The translations under genes were made by a program, and so were the position numbers. This document shows positions 1 to 12,975 of a DNA stretch of 64,000 bases, in pieces; position 1 is the stretch's first letter; each line of letters opens with the position of its first letter. Below the pieces are notes generated by a model. That model was not told where the DNA came from, searched no databases, and saw only the letters and a program-made list of their open reading frames with translations. Source of the stretch: Epiperipatus broadwayi (lineage: Eukaryota; Onychophora; Udeonychophora; Euonychophora; Peripatidae); the NCBI GenBank assembly GCA_028023455.1, contig JAQFVV010001019.1, positions 62,001 through 126,000 on the forward strand. Direction: 5' to 3'.

Positions 1-1793
1 AAGTTACTTTTAAATTATAGTAATTAATTATATTTAGCTTAATTAATAGCATTTAAATTGATTTTTTTTTAAAAAATTAATTATCTTTTTAAGAAAACAA
101 GTACGAAAATACGTTTTAAACATATTTCATCATTACAATTATTTGAATGAGTTTGTTAAAATATGTGAAGTTTTTAATTTGAAGTGGTTTAAAATCCAAA
201 AGTTTCCAAATAATGATGTTATACCTATATATAATATTTACACACCAAATGAATCACAGTTAAACTATAGGACAGATATTTTTATTTTTATAACTTGATT
301 CAAATGTGGGCCAGATACTTAAAAATAAAATCAAATTTTATTCAATCTTGAGAATTTTTAGGAAGTCAAACCACATTCTGCCCAACTAGACATAAAATAT
401 TGGTTAAAAATTGAGTAATTTATTTTTTAAAACTAGAATGTAACTAAGAATAAAATTTTCCCAAGCCTTGGCCAAGCAAAAATTAAAAATCTTGGTAATC
501 TTCCTGTTAATTAGTCATTAATGAGTCATGAGGATGTATTAAGCATTACATTCAATGCCTTGAAAGCGACTATTTAAGAGTTGTTTTGTCTCTCTACATA
601 TTGTAACAGTCAAAACATATTGATCCATCTAACATGAGCTGGAACTCAATGAAACATACTTCAAACCCAGTCAAGACTGAGATTTAGGTCAGGGATCAAC
701 CTGGATTCGAATCCATTTCCCAAGCCCAGATCAAACACCTAATGGATAACATAATAATAATGGTACATGATAATTAATTCTTAAGTCTGTCCCACTAGCA
801 GAGTGAAGAAGATAATGAGACTCAATATTAACTATGACTTAACTAAAATATGTATATGCATGACTGTATGTGTGGAAGTGGGGAAATGGAAATTCAAACG
901 ATTCAAACAAGTTAGACAATATAAAATAGTTTAATATAAATAATTAATTATTATACATTATGACTTAATTATACACATTTATATGTGCGTAAATAAACAA
1001 GCAGTCTACCAAATGGTAGATAATTACAGATTGGAGTTCACGCAAAAGGGTTCTCATATGCTCTTTTATTAACTACATAGTATATATAATTTAACACACA
1101 TTTTTGCTGGGTACAGTATTAAGATGCCAATCAATAGTAAAAAAGATTACATAAGATTGCCATTAATGCTTTGTTTTACAGTTCTGAAACATGGTGACTA
1201 ACATTATTTTAGGGAGCGTTCTGAGATTCATTATATATATATATATTAAACTATTTTCATGCAATTATGGTCGTGAAAATGAAAAATACATTTGAAAACA
1301 TATTTGATTATATGACAAGATACTTAATGAAAATTCTTTTACTTAGTGCTGGTAAGAAGAATGCTTTATTTTCCCCAAGGCAAATACTCTTAAATACATA
1401 AATAACAAATTATGAAGATGGGATTGTATAAGATTGAAATAAATTTAATTACTAAAACTAGGAGTAATTGGCATTTATATATATTTTGAGCAGAGCACAA
1501 TTTTAAGATTACAATATCAAAACTGGATCATGAAGCAAAAGAAATAAAAATATGAAGAAGTTTGTGGTACTAATATTGTGGCAAAGAAATAACAGGAAAT
1601 GTTTGTGCTTCTGGACAAAAAATGATATCTAAGACCCCCTTCTTGGGCAGTGCTTAGAGAAATGTGATAAGGCATGCCATGGATGTCACTGACATGCAGA
1701 GGTCCTTTATACAGAGAAAGTGAGCCTGGGAAAGTCAACTATCTACAGGACAAGCCATAAGAAGAAATCTATGGGTTTCGAACTTGTCACAAT
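1..1793. other. AT-rich stretch, no gene seen
   Basis: I see no coding signal. The one notable short motif is GGATTCGAATCC at 703-714, a perfect 12-base palindrome resembling a tRNA-type box B. No convincing box A stands at the right distance, so I do not call a SINE. Confidence 0.6.
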
Positions 1794-1915
1794 CCCCAGA
1801 TTAGAAGCATGTAATATATATATACATATATGAAGATAGGTCAAATGTCAGTATCCCCAGATTAGAAGCATGTATATATATATATACATATATGAAGATA
1901 GGTCAAATGTCAGTA
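1794..1915. repeat. 61-bp tandem duplication, two copies
   Basis: Two adjacent copies start at CCCCAGATTAGAAGCATGTA (1794 and 1855). Each carries a short TA tract and ends with GATAGGTCAAATGTCAGTA. The copies are nearly identical, differing mainly around the TA tract, so the duplication is probably recent. Confidence 0.9.
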
Positions 1916-2455
1916 ACACAGTAGTGATAAATGTCACTAACAACATTGAATAAGTTATACTGCTTTAAAATATATGACCCCTGTTTGAATTCCATAATTT
2001 ATACAAATAATATGCGATGCTACTATAATATATAGAGAGATTTAGATTTCATTTCCTAAAATATACGTTTAGATTTGATTCCCTCCTTTTCTGATATTTT
2101 AAAATAATTCAATCCCACCTTAATTGATTTTATAATAACTGGAACATTTAAGTACTATATTTGATATTTTAAGAGTATGAAAAATAAAGTAAAACTAGCA
2201 GTTATATAGAAAACAAATAATAAGTCACCCTTTCAGAATTTAATAAATAACATTTTAAAATTTCAGAGCTTTAATTAGCCTAAGTTCCGGATTCACCCGG
2301 GTAGAATCTAAAGTTACGAATAACAAATGTTTATACTAAAACAAACAAAATGTTAACTTGTAAAAACAATATGGCGAGCATATTAATTACTAATGCATTA
2401 TGTTATAAGGGGACATTAATAACCTTAATTCATGAAGGTTTATTTAAAAGAAGAA
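1916..2455. other. AT-rich stretch, no gene seen
   Basis: No coding signal or repeat structure was recognised here. Confidence 0.5.
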
Positions 2456-2968
2456 AATATATTAAATTTAAGTGTAAACAGATAATATATAATAACATGA
2501 AAGCTAAACACCTTCAAACAGATAAGCTTTAAAAATGCTTAAGTGACAGCCAATCAGATGGAATAATGGCATCACATGGGATTCTAAATTCTAAAACACG
2601 TTATTATATATTATCTGTTTACGCTTAAATTTAATATATTTACATTTATTAATATCATTTCATTAGATTTAAAAATATTTCTTCGTTGTAAATCGGATGA
2701 TTTCGCATTGTTAATTTATATATATAATATTTAGTGGATTAAATGTGAAGGTATTTAAGCTTCACACTCTTAGTTCAAAATGCTTTAGTCTGGCTTATTT
2801 AAATATAATTGAGGCATAGATTAAGATGGGTCCCATCTTTTTCTAATAGTTCTGCCTTGTGTTTTAGAATTTAGAGTCCCATGTGATGCTATTATTCCAT
2901 CTGATTGGCTGTCACTTAAGCATTTTTAAAGTGTATCTGTTTGAAGGTGTTTAGCTTTCACGTTATTA
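2456..2968. mobile_element. Foldback (palindromic) element
   Basis: The arm at about 2494-2597 (ATGAAAGCTAAACACCTTCA, then AGTGACAGCCAATCAGATGG) returns in reverse complement at about 2862-2968. A second inverted pair is nested inside: TAAACAGATAATATATAATA near 2474 against the complementary TATTATATATTATCTGTTTA near 2603. The arms are about 100 bp with few mismatches. No coding region lies between them. It looks like a non-autonomous MITE or foldback element; the superfamily cannot be told from the ends. Confidence 0.8.
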
Positions 2969-4405
2969 TTAAAAGAAGAAAGAATTTTTTTTAGAAATTC
3001 AACTCATCAGATTGCTTGAGATTGGCATTATACTAATAACTAAATTGGACATATAAAATTAAGTAATAAATTCACATAAATAAATGACTGCACCAAAGTT
3101 AAAGAAAGTTAGAGCATATGAGATAGAATAAGATTCATAAAATTCTTTGAGAGCAATTTACATTTATGTTTTAGTAAGATACAAGGTTAATAAATAATAC
3201 ACTAGGAGAAATCTTAATAGAGTTTGAGATTAGTTAGGCAAGCTATATTTAAGTTCAATGGTGGCAGTTTGAAATAATTTACCTTGCATCATTGCAAGAG
3301 TCCAATTTAAAACATCTAGGTATGTGCATAGCAGTTCAGGAATCCATGTTAGTTCTTCTATGATAGAAAGCTTCTGTTCAGCATTCTAAAGTTCTCCATC
3401 AAGCTTTTACTTCATTCTATGGAAGCATGATGATATGGTAGCAAAAGAAAATGACCAACAAGGGTTGGAAAGATGATGAGCTTTCTATTTATTCATTTTT
3501 AAGTTTTAAACCAGTGTTGCTTTTCTGGACAACACAGTTCTCTCAATAGTAGTTCTCTGTTGGTGATTTAAAATCAGGCTATTTTATATACTGCTCAGGT
3601 ATTTCTAGAATGCTTTTAATTTCTTAATTCTAGCTCTAAATCTAATCTTCGATCAAAAAAAAAATTCTTACTTTTTCTTTCCTCATTGTTTTTGAAAATG
3701 CAATCATAAGATAATGTCGAAAAATAAATTCAAATCTATTTTCAGATTAGAAATAGATTTGATGAAAAATGTTCATAACAAAAGTACAATCGTTAATCTT
3801 AATCCCCATTTTATTTTAAGTAAAATCTTTAATTAAAAATTTGTTCTCAAGATTAAAACAATATTATATTTCCAACCCTTTAATTATTTTTGGACAATTA
3901 ATGGCTGCACCTTCTATCTTGGATTTTGACAAAATATACAATTTAATAAGAAAAACAATTTTAAAAAGTTTTAAAATGACATATAATAAAATATTTCTAA
4001 AAAAATCAATATTTTATTAGTATGTTTGCTCCTTTATATATATATATATATTTGAGCTGCACCTATGTACTTTAATAAAAAAGAATTAATGATAATTAAA
4101 AAATTAATAATAATAAATATTGGAAAGTTAAAGTTTATAAATCTTAGGCACACCTCTCAAATATATATATATATGACTAAAGGAGCAGGATGGGATATAA
4201 GGTTTAAACACAGGTTAGTAAATAGAACCATGAAGCTCAATCTTAAGCTAAGATTGACTGCTTTATTATATATATATATATATGTTGTACAAATATGGTC
4301 CAACCTATTAAAAACAAAGAGAGTCTGAAACAAAACATACTTAATTAAAGGTATAATGAATCTATTAACACTCTTTAATATATAAAAAACAAATTATAAG
4401 GTTAA
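2969..4405. other. AT-rich stretch, no gene seen
   Basis: No coding signal. Short TA tracts lie near 4037-4050 and 4160. Confidence 0.5.
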
Positions 4406-4550
4406 TTATATTACATTCAAAGATCAGCCTTTCAAGCTAATTGTGCATGGGTCTTTTTGGGAGTGTTAAATAATAAATGAATACTTCCCTCTCAAAAAGA
4501 CGCATGCACAATTAGCTTGAAAGGCTGATCTTTGAATGTAATACAATTGT
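4406..4550. mobile_element. Short near-perfect hairpin MITE
   Basis: The left arm begins ATTACATTCAAAGATCAGCC at about 4409. The right arm ends with its complement, GGCTGATCTTTGAATGTAAT, at about 4543. The arms are roughly 57 bp with only a few mismatches around a ~20-base loop. The near-identity suggests recent origin or gene conversion. Confidence 0.85.
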
Positions 4551-6267
4551 ACACATAGCGTCATATAAAAATAAATGCTTATTTACTTATAATGTTAATT
4601 ATATTATAAGTAGATCATGACATCATCTTTTGTTTTTATTCTTTTTTTTGTTCTGTTAAGTCTACTGACTACAAAATAAGAGTAATCCCTAAATTTAGTA
4701 TAAAAGAATAACAAAGAAAAATGGGATCTAAACTTAAGTTATTACATTATTATTATTTTTTAAAAAAAAGAAAAACATTTATTAAAGTCTAAACAAAATT
4801 AAATCACATAAACAATACAAATACAGCATTATATATAATATGATTGTGATACGAACTGATAAAAAAACAGAATTTGTTGTTTTAATGAAGAAAAAAAATA
4901 TAAAATAATATATTTTAAGCTATCAACACACATTAAACTAATGCTTAAAATTAAACTAATGTTGGATTTATGATTTGAGAATTTAATAAAAAACAAAACA
5001 AAGTATCTCCAAAAATTATTACAAATGATTAGAGGAGGAGAAGTTTATAGAGGTCAAATAAATAATATATTTCCATAGAAAAGACTTATGGTAATAATTC
5101 CAAAGGAATAATTCATGTAAATCTTTATTCCTCAGTGACACAAAGCTCATAAGAAAAAAATATTACCTTGCTGAAGAAACCCAAAAACTTAGAAAACCAT
5201 ACATTTGCTAATCTATAGTAGATAACATTAATTCTAATGAATAGTAAGCAATACAAAAGAATGAGGAGGTATGAAACTCATTAAATATCACAAATGGGAG
5301 GCTACCAGACACAAACCTATGAATAATTTGGTTTTATAAGATAATAACATCAGTAATGTCTTCACCATCACTAGGAGGAGACAATATTTATTGGTATCAT
5401 GGTGAACACAGCACTAAACAAAGAAACATCACCTCCCCACTATCAAGTCATCAACCGATTACCTAGAGAATGACCAGACAACATCAAATAAATTACCAAC
5501 TCCCAAGATCCAGGAATTTTCCTAATCTAGAAGGAACCACCTATCTTATCATTATTCAAATTATATATATATAATCCATTTTTCTTTTTATGTTTAACTC
5601 ATTGTTGTTATTATTTAATTGAAAGAATTAATTATCCAGTCCTAGAATCAGCAATAATAATTATGTAAGGGGAGTTTCTATGTCAATCACTATAATTTTT
5701 GATTGTATTAAAATTTAGATGCCGACCACTAGACCTACCAATTAAAGAACTGGATAACTGACTGGTGCTGAGGTGAGATATTTATCTATAAAATATTAAA
5801 TGCTCACACTAGTACAAAACAATTTTATATGTTTATTGTTACTTGATTATTATTATTTATCCTGCATGACTAATTAGACCTCATATATGAATGGATATTG
5901 CTGTCATAAGCACCAGTATCATCAACAGGAGACTTCATACTAGATGTGATAATTAGTAATTCATGATATATTACCATGGATTAAGGAAAACAGGGAATAT
6001 AAGGATTTGTTAACAGGATAATTATATCAAAATAATCATAAATTATATTGTTAAACTAAGCAAATGTTTAGAGCAGATAGTGTATGACCACCCTACATGA
6101 GATCAAAGGTTAGGGGAATGATCATAATATCATATGAATCAAATGAAGGATGATCTGACCTTCCTAAATGGTCAAATTGATTTGTTTCAAAAGATTGTAA
6201 ATCACTCACAATGTAATAAAGTTGCTAATGATTTATTTTATTTAATTACAATTTGTGTATGATTCCT
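4551..6267. other. AT-rich stretch, no gene seen
   Basis: No recognisable gene. Around 5390-5550 the base composition is more even, but no family could be read on either strand. Confidence 0.5.
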
Positions 6268-6593
6268 CATTTATCTAACTTTCCATTATCCATGCCATAT
6301 CATTTATCTAACTTTCCATTATCCATGCCATATCATTTATCTAACATTCCATTATCCATGACATATCATTTATCCAACTTTCCATTATCCATGCTGTGTC
6401 ATTTATCTAACTTTCCATTATCCATGCCATGTCATTTATCTAAGTTTCCATCATGCTGTATCATTTATCTAACTTTCCACTATCCATGCCATGTCATTTG
6501 ACTAATTTTTCATTATCCACCTCATATCATTTATCTAACTTTCCATTACCTATGCTGTAACATTTGTCTAACTTTCCATCATCCATGCCATAC
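6268..6593. repeat. 33-bp minisatellite, about ten copies
   Basis: Copies start at 6268, 6301, 6334, 6367, 6400, 6433 (a short 29-base copy), 6462, 6495, 6528 and 6561. The unit is CATTTATCTAACTTTCCATT followed by ATCCATGCCATAT. Because 33 is a multiple of three, one plus-strand frame stays open and encodes an 11-residue repeat (HLSNFPLSMPY). The 29-base copy breaks the frame and later copies diverge, so this is not a gene. Confidence 0.95.
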
Positions 6594-6998
6594 TACACTC
6601 ATAATTCAGATGTAAATATTTTCAGTTTATATCAAACTTATGGTAATTATCAACCTAAACTTATTTGAATAATGCATATAACCGCAGAGTGTGAATACCA
6701 AAGAGTAATAGGAATATGAGGAGAACTAAAGGGCAACCATATAGTAATGATATGTATCAGAGTCTAAGCATACTATCAAATATGATATATTTATAACTGG
6801 TGAACCATAGAGACTCAAACTTGTCCCAACAGCTCAATGTACGAATAAAATGGGTGGTGCAAATAGTCATTTTGTTTCTTTCTCTTACAATTAACAACCA
6901 GTTATTGGGGCTAGTCACTGTCCAGTTACATTGTTAGAAATCTGGTCTCATACATAATACATCCATTCCATTATGATATATATATACATATATATCCA

Positions 6999-7000
<2 letters not shown>

Positions 7001-7042
<42 letters not shown>
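7001..7042. repeat. (TA)n microsatellite
   Basis: An uninterrupted TA run, preceded by a shorter one at 6975-6995 and followed by TTGTGCCAG. That right flank is close to the TTGTACC flank seen at other TA tracts in the window. Confidence 0.95.
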
Positions 7043-7045
<3 letters not shown>

Positions 7046-8396
7046 GCCAGGCATTATCAAATGGCCTTACACAAAGTCTGTATTAAGCACAACAAATATA
7101 AAAATGTGCTAGATTAATAATGGAGGTTCGGTCTGAGCAGTAGAATACCCACACACACAAATTTAAATATTGTACATGTATAATAAACTCATGTATTTTT
7201 TTATTTTTGCTTTTCCTTTTTGTATATTTTTTATGATATGTCATTATATGTAATTGCTTTTTTTTTTATTTTCCAACATACTTGTATATTTTCTTAAATT
7301 ACTTTTCTAAAGATTAGAATTTTATTCCATAAGCAAGTAATGTTAATTGCTTTGGAAAAAATCTGATCAAAAGCAAAAGGTTTGATATTGCTATAATTAA
7401 ACTGTTATCTCTTTAAAAAAAATTCTTTTGAATTGATTTTGTAAGCAAGTGGTCTGGGTTATTCAAGATGGATGTCAAACTTAAAATGTAGAATTTAATC
7501 GGAAAAATATAAAGGAATGTTTGCAATCTAAGTGATAAGCTAAATTAAAAGGATTGGCTGATTCATTCTTCTCAGAGGGATATCTGAATTGGTTCTTATT
7601 AGTGGGATTGATAGTGCTGTGGGATTCATTCTTTCTTTGACAGCCATTCTGGGCAAGTCATTCTTTTTTGTGGCTCCAGAATTCTCCAAGATAGATTCAT
7701 TTATGAATCGGACTATTAGTGACATTCTTAAGAACAAATCCATTATACAGTCCTTTTAAGAACTCTTGTCTTTGTGAATTTGAGTAACCATTGGAGACAG
7801 CTTATGAAAATTTATTAATAATCCTAATTATTATTAGATATATAAAAAAGAAGATATGAAGCAATATACTAGAGATTCCAGCAAAATGACCATGGGGTAG
7901 ACAACTAGCCGGTGCACCACCCTTTCTCTGTCCCAAGCCACCAAGATGTGACCATGCCAATTCCAGCCACCTATGATGATGACAAATTCCACCTTGCTAA
8001 ATGGATGAAATCTTCACCACACAGCCAGTTAACTTGAAGCCCACTCAAGAGCCCAGAGGAGAAGAATGAAGATGCAGATATAAGTTTATTTTAAGATATT
8101 TTATTAATATTGAAATTATTAACTTTGATATTTCCGATTAAATGTATTATTATTATTTTTTGTTATTATTATTAATCATTAAAAAAGAGAGAGAGTCTCT
8201 CGCATACATATATTGAATTTACGGTTATTATGGGCATAAATGATAAAGCTTTTACTTAAATCTTTTGAGTCAATTTTTCTATTTTAAATTCTAGTATTTT
8301 CAACAAAGATTGCAATGAGATTCTTTTTTTTTTGTTGTTGTTGCTATTCGTTTTGCTCTTGTTGTTATTCCTGAAATTCATCATATATAAATATGC

Positions 8397-8400
<4 letters not shown>
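7043..8400. other. No recognisable gene; two less AT-rich blocks
   Basis: Blocks at about 7545-7745 and 7885-8075 have more even base use. The first is open for 67 codons on the minus strand. The second reads protein-like in short runs on the plus strand. Neither matches a family I recognise, and both are flanked by ordinary AT-rich DNA. They could be eroded transposon pieces. Confidence 0.4.

Positions 8401-8456
<56 letters not shown>
8401..8456. repeat. (TA)n microsatellite
   Basis: Pure TA run preceded by ATGCATG. Confidence 0.95.
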
Positions 8457-8459
<3 letters not shown>

Positions 8460-9234
8460 TACATACGCTTATAATATTCGGTAAATACGATATCTCATGC
8501 TGAATATCTAAAAATGTATTTAACCGTATATCCTTTTTTTAAAGTTATTTTTTTTGTCACTGCTGCACCTCAAGATGCGTGTAAGTAGGGATTGATCTAT
8601 TATAGATTCCCTGTAAGCAAGTACTCTAATAACTTTATATTTAAAATAATAGTAAGTGTATGATTGTGCGACACGTATATACATGTATAGAAATTTATCT
8701 CTGGCAAAACGGAAATAGATACAGTACCTTATGGTGAGTACGATATAGTAGCTGAGCCAATGTAACCTATTGACTTGTTGAAAATATGAAATTAGTGAAA
8801 TATTTCATAATGCAAATATATGCATAGTTTTTATTATATTGCTATCAATAAAAAGGTTTTAAAGTCATCAGTAAAAGTGCATGCCTGTATGACCAAGAAT
8901 CTCATATCTGTATATCAAATCACACAAAGTAAAATTTACTTCTATTGGGTAAAAGGAGCTCAGACCACTTCCATTACTTATAAACATTGTAAATAGCTTC
9001 AGGGATTTATTATTTTTCTTATTTAAAATTGTATTTTATCTATTTCAACACCTCGAACATATATATGGGGAATAATTAATTATTTAGTATTTTATTATTA
9101 TTATATCATCATTAGTACGAAATGGTGGTGGATATTTGGGATTAAATAAATATTTAATCATACTATTAAACTTGTTTCATTTTCATATTATTATTATTTA
9201 TATTGATCAAAATGTATTCTTTCCTTATCAACCA
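8457..9234. other. AT-rich stretch, no gene seen
   Basis: Nothing recognised. Confidence 0.5.
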
Positions 9235-9660
9235 CGTACCGGTAATAATCATTTAACTTACCCATTTGAAGACTCTAGATTGTAGAGTGACTGGGCTAGC
9301 CACAAGGGATATCACTCTACCGGGGCGTTAAATCTTATTCTTATGCTCCGCTGAACATATGGTATTGCACATCCTTCTAGGAGGGTGAAAAAATCATTTT
9401 TTGATTCTTTTCTAGAAGTGGCCCGCAAAGGTCTATTTTATAAATAGATTTTTCAAAGGGGTGTACTTGCCATTGTTCTAAATATTTGGGTATTCAGGTA
9501 AGATATCAACTAAAGGGTGTTTTTAACTGGAAGAGTCCTGTCAATCCACTCTTTCTATCAATTTAGCTGGAAGTACCAATATACATGAGTACAGACAATC
9601 GGCTAAATTGATATCCATTTCTTTACCTGTTGAATCTTGGTCACTTCATGCTCAGTGCAA
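9235..9660. other. Less AT-rich block with small hairpins, unidentified
   Basis: This block contains CTACCGGGGCGTTAAATC and other CpG sites rare in the window. GTAGAGTGA near 9281 pairs with TCACTCTAC near 9312. TATCAATTTAGC near 9556 pairs with GCTAAATTGATA near 9602. Such hairpins suggest a small mobile element or a structured RNA-like relic, but I cannot name it. Confidence 0.4.
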
Positions 9661-9697
9661 GATTAAGAAAAGAATTCCACAGAGAGAATGGTCTGGT

Positions 9698-9700
<3 letters not shown>

Positions 9701-9735
<35 letters not shown>

Positions 9736-9739
9736 ATAT

Positions 9740-9783
<44 letters not shown>
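9701..9783. repeat. (TA)n microsatellite, interrupted
   Basis: Runs at 9701-9733 and 9742-9783 are followed by a G8 run. The left flank GGTACAA is the complement of the TTGTACC right flank found at other TA tracts, so this tract lies in the opposite orientation. Confidence 0.95.
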
Positions 9784-9785
<2 letters not shown>

Positions 9786-9789
9786 GGGG

Positions 9790-12475
9790 GGGTAAATTAC
9801 ACTATCTTTTAATTAGTATTTTATCAAAACTCGATTTTTTCCAATTTCAATAATTATATTTAATAATTCAATTAAAACACTAGGCATGTTGATATGGAAA
9901 TCAATCATGATCATTAATGATTAGTTTACTAATCCAGCCAAGCATATGGGTTCCATTTTTGTAATGTGTGAATTCATCAATGCTGGTGCAATGATCACTA
10001 TAATTTAAATAAAATCTAGCTCAATTTGGGTCACCATTTTGTAATGAACTATAGACAATAATATGACATTATAATATAAAAAGAAGTTCTACTATGCCTA
10101 AGAATTGAAACATCATCCATAACAATCTAGATTCTGCATAAATTTGTAATATCATTTTATAAAAGCCCTAAAGTTGACTTGACATTTTGTAATAATTATC
10201 ACTTGTGCACTATCATCAACAGCTAGCATGTGGTAGCTACTTTGAGCAATAATAATGGAGTTTGATTTCACTACCTCTCTATATTTGCTTAATCAACATT
10301 TGTCACAAAAAATGCCCTCAAGGCTGATATTCTTTATCACTAAGCAAAACATGCATTAAAAAATAATGACTCTGGAATAACCTATGTACAATTATATAAC
10401 TCAGGTTTTGGTCATATTAGGCCATAACAATATTTCCCACATATGGTTATTTAAATTGTTCATTACATTACATTAAATATTACTAATAATGTGTATTAAA
10501 ATCTAACTTATCTGCTGTGTAGAATCAAGTGGTAATTGTAATTTTGTGTTACTTCATTATCCATATTCACTAATGAAGGGAAATGGTATACATATGATGC
10601 TGAATTCAAAACAAAAGTTATATTGTGCATCAAAAATATTGGAAATTGTGCAAATTCTTGAAGAAAATATTATTTAAGTGTAAAAAACATACACAGTCAT
10701 TCATGGGGGCCTAAAAAAGAAAGGTATCCTGCAAGTGATGCAGAAATTTTGCTTTATATATTTCAATAAGTTCTACAGTAAACAAGAAAAAAATAAAAAT
10801 TTAACTACCAGATCTGAAAAATCAAAAATATTATAATTTGAGCATAAAATAATACATAGATGACAACAGAATTGATGAAAGATTGGCTACAAAATATTTG
10901 GCAAAAAAGATCTGATACTTTTTTTAAAAAAAATTAAGATGTTATTAATAAATGTATTCTGGGTACATTTAACCCATGACCTCAAGATTAAAGTAAAAAC
11001 AAAAACTGTGATACAGTAATAATACCAGAAGTCATGACTTGATTTTCCAACTACTTAATGTGTCTGTTAAATAAAACTTTTAAAAATAAAATGAGAACCC
11101 ATTATGAAACATAGTTAAATAGTAAAGATTATCATTTTAACACTAACTGTTAAAATAAAATGAGTTTCATCCTCTACAATAGCTAAGTGGGTTTTGTAGT
11201 CTTGAAGAGATATCCCTGAAGAAATTATCAAGGATGAAAATATGTCTGAAGAAGATTTGCAATAAATTAGGTGTGCTTTTTTGTATGTATATAAATTCCT
11301 ATTTATGTAAATGTAAATATTTCTTATTTTTTAATAGAATTATTTTTTTTCCCAACTTTCCACGATTAAAATCCTACTGCATCTTAAATTTGTAAACATC
11401 TTATATTCAAGAGTAAGATTCAACCACTATACAATAAGTGATATCTGCTCTTTTCTTGCTAATTATTGTCTTAAGCTAGATTAAAAAATATTTCAAATTA
11501 TTTATTACATAGTGGCATAAGGTATTGCGATGATTAATTTTCGAACATTAATGTCAGTTTTGTTTTATTCTAACCAAAATTATATTTGATAATATGATGT
11601 AAATGTATGAGTTATGGATTTAAATTTATATAAAAAGAAAATAATATTTTTATAAAGCGCAGACGGTATTGAAAGTTAAATTGAGAGAGTGCAAACTTCT
11701 CAAGCGCTTGTGACTATTAGTAACCAATCATTGGGACAGAAAATTTAACAAGAAAAGAGTGGTTCCCACTCTCTTCTTTACTTGTCTTTCTAAAGAAAAT
11801 GTAAACAATTTAGTTTTTCTTTCGGGTGAGGAAGTCGATGATTTGCATATACATGTTCCGAATGCAATTTATTAAACAAAATAATAATAATAAATTATTG
11901 ATAAAAATAGTTGCGGGCAATTTTTATACAGAGACAAAATTAAAAGAGGAAATAAATGTGTGGGATTATAGTATTGGATTATATTTTGTTAAACCTGATG
12001 TATAAAAAAACTGTACATATGTAATGAATATTACACAAAAGTGGCAATCTGTTAGCGAGATGTAAAATATATGTTAATGCTAAAACAGATAAACAAAAAA
12101 TATTAAAACAAATAATATTATATAAAAAAAATAATATTAACAACGAACATTTTTATCATTCAAAAGCATTCAAATAAATTTAAACTAGATCATGCAAATC
12201 GTTTTTAAGAGACTTCAATAAAATCTAAACAAACTATCTAATAGAAATTGTATGGTTAGTTACACAATGACATACAAAATGTAACAGCAATTGTCAAGGA
12301 AGGTTATAAATTCACGTTCTTAAGGTTGGTCCTAAGAAAATCTATACAATAAGAAAAAAATACGTGCATTTTAATTGCAACACCGTCTACACTATAAAAT
12401 ATTTGAAACATTCAATTGAACCAATAAAAAATTAAGAAGTTTAAGGAAAAAATTAGTGAAATCTTAAAAAAATAA
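9790..12475. other. AT-rich stretch, no gene seen
   Basis: No gene recognised. The motif ATTTTGTAAT recurs several times between about 9958 and 10200, possibly an eroded tandem array. Around 11640-11860 base use is more even and includes a small hairpin (AAGAGTGG / CCACTCTCTT near 11755). Confidence 0.5.
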
Positions 12476-12479
12476 TAAT

Positions 12480-12975
12480 AGATAACCTGATGGCAGATAT
12501 GTAAATGTATTAATGATAAATATACACCACATGGTTGGAAAAATAAGGTAATTGTATCGTTATTTAATAAATGTGAAAAACAAGATATAAGCAATTACAA
12601 ACACTTATCAGTCAGTTTTCTATCAATTCTATGCTAAAATCATTACAACTTGTCTTCCAAAGAACTTTGGACTAAAACCATCTTAAAGAATAATCTAGAT
12701 TTAAAAATTGTTTCAGTACAGTACATTATACTCAGATATTAATAACAAGTCACAGAAGGAATTAATAATAATCTTGTCATTCATTATTGCTTTGGGTTTA
12801 AAGATTTATAAAAGTTATCTGATACTGTATGTATGCTATATTAATTAAAGCTGTGGAATATCAAAATATAAACTCAGGATATTGTCAAATTCTTATCAAA
12901 ATATGACAGTAGAGATGATGTTACAACATTAAGAAGAATAAGATTGATAAAAGTAAAAATGGTGGTTCTATATAA
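12480..12975 (+). pseudogene. Non-LTR retrotransposon reverse transcriptase, N-terminal part, decayed
   Basis: The plus strand reads HGWKNKVIVSLFNKCEKQ and then DISNYKHLSV at about 12525-12615. This matches the RT signature 'W..g.ivPlfKKGdk.d..NYR.isLls'. Further on, FKDL-KLSDT (about 12795-12825) fits 'fvDl.KAFDt', and LWNIKI with DIVKFLSKYDS fits the following helix. The segments lie in shifted frames with several stops, so it is a fossil. An intact element would continue with the active-site YADD motif, which is not found here. The missing half resembles what remains at 61.1-62.2 kb, but the two are not shown to be the same copy. Confidence 0.7.

Noticed and set aside
703-714. Perfect box B-like palindrome GGATTCGAATCC as a SINE or tRNA
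   Set aside because: No box A at suitable spacing and no tRNA-like stems.
6253-6501. 82-codon frame with an 11-residue repeat
   Set aside because: A 33-bp minisatellite; the frame breaks at the 29-bp copy and has no promoter or conserved domain.
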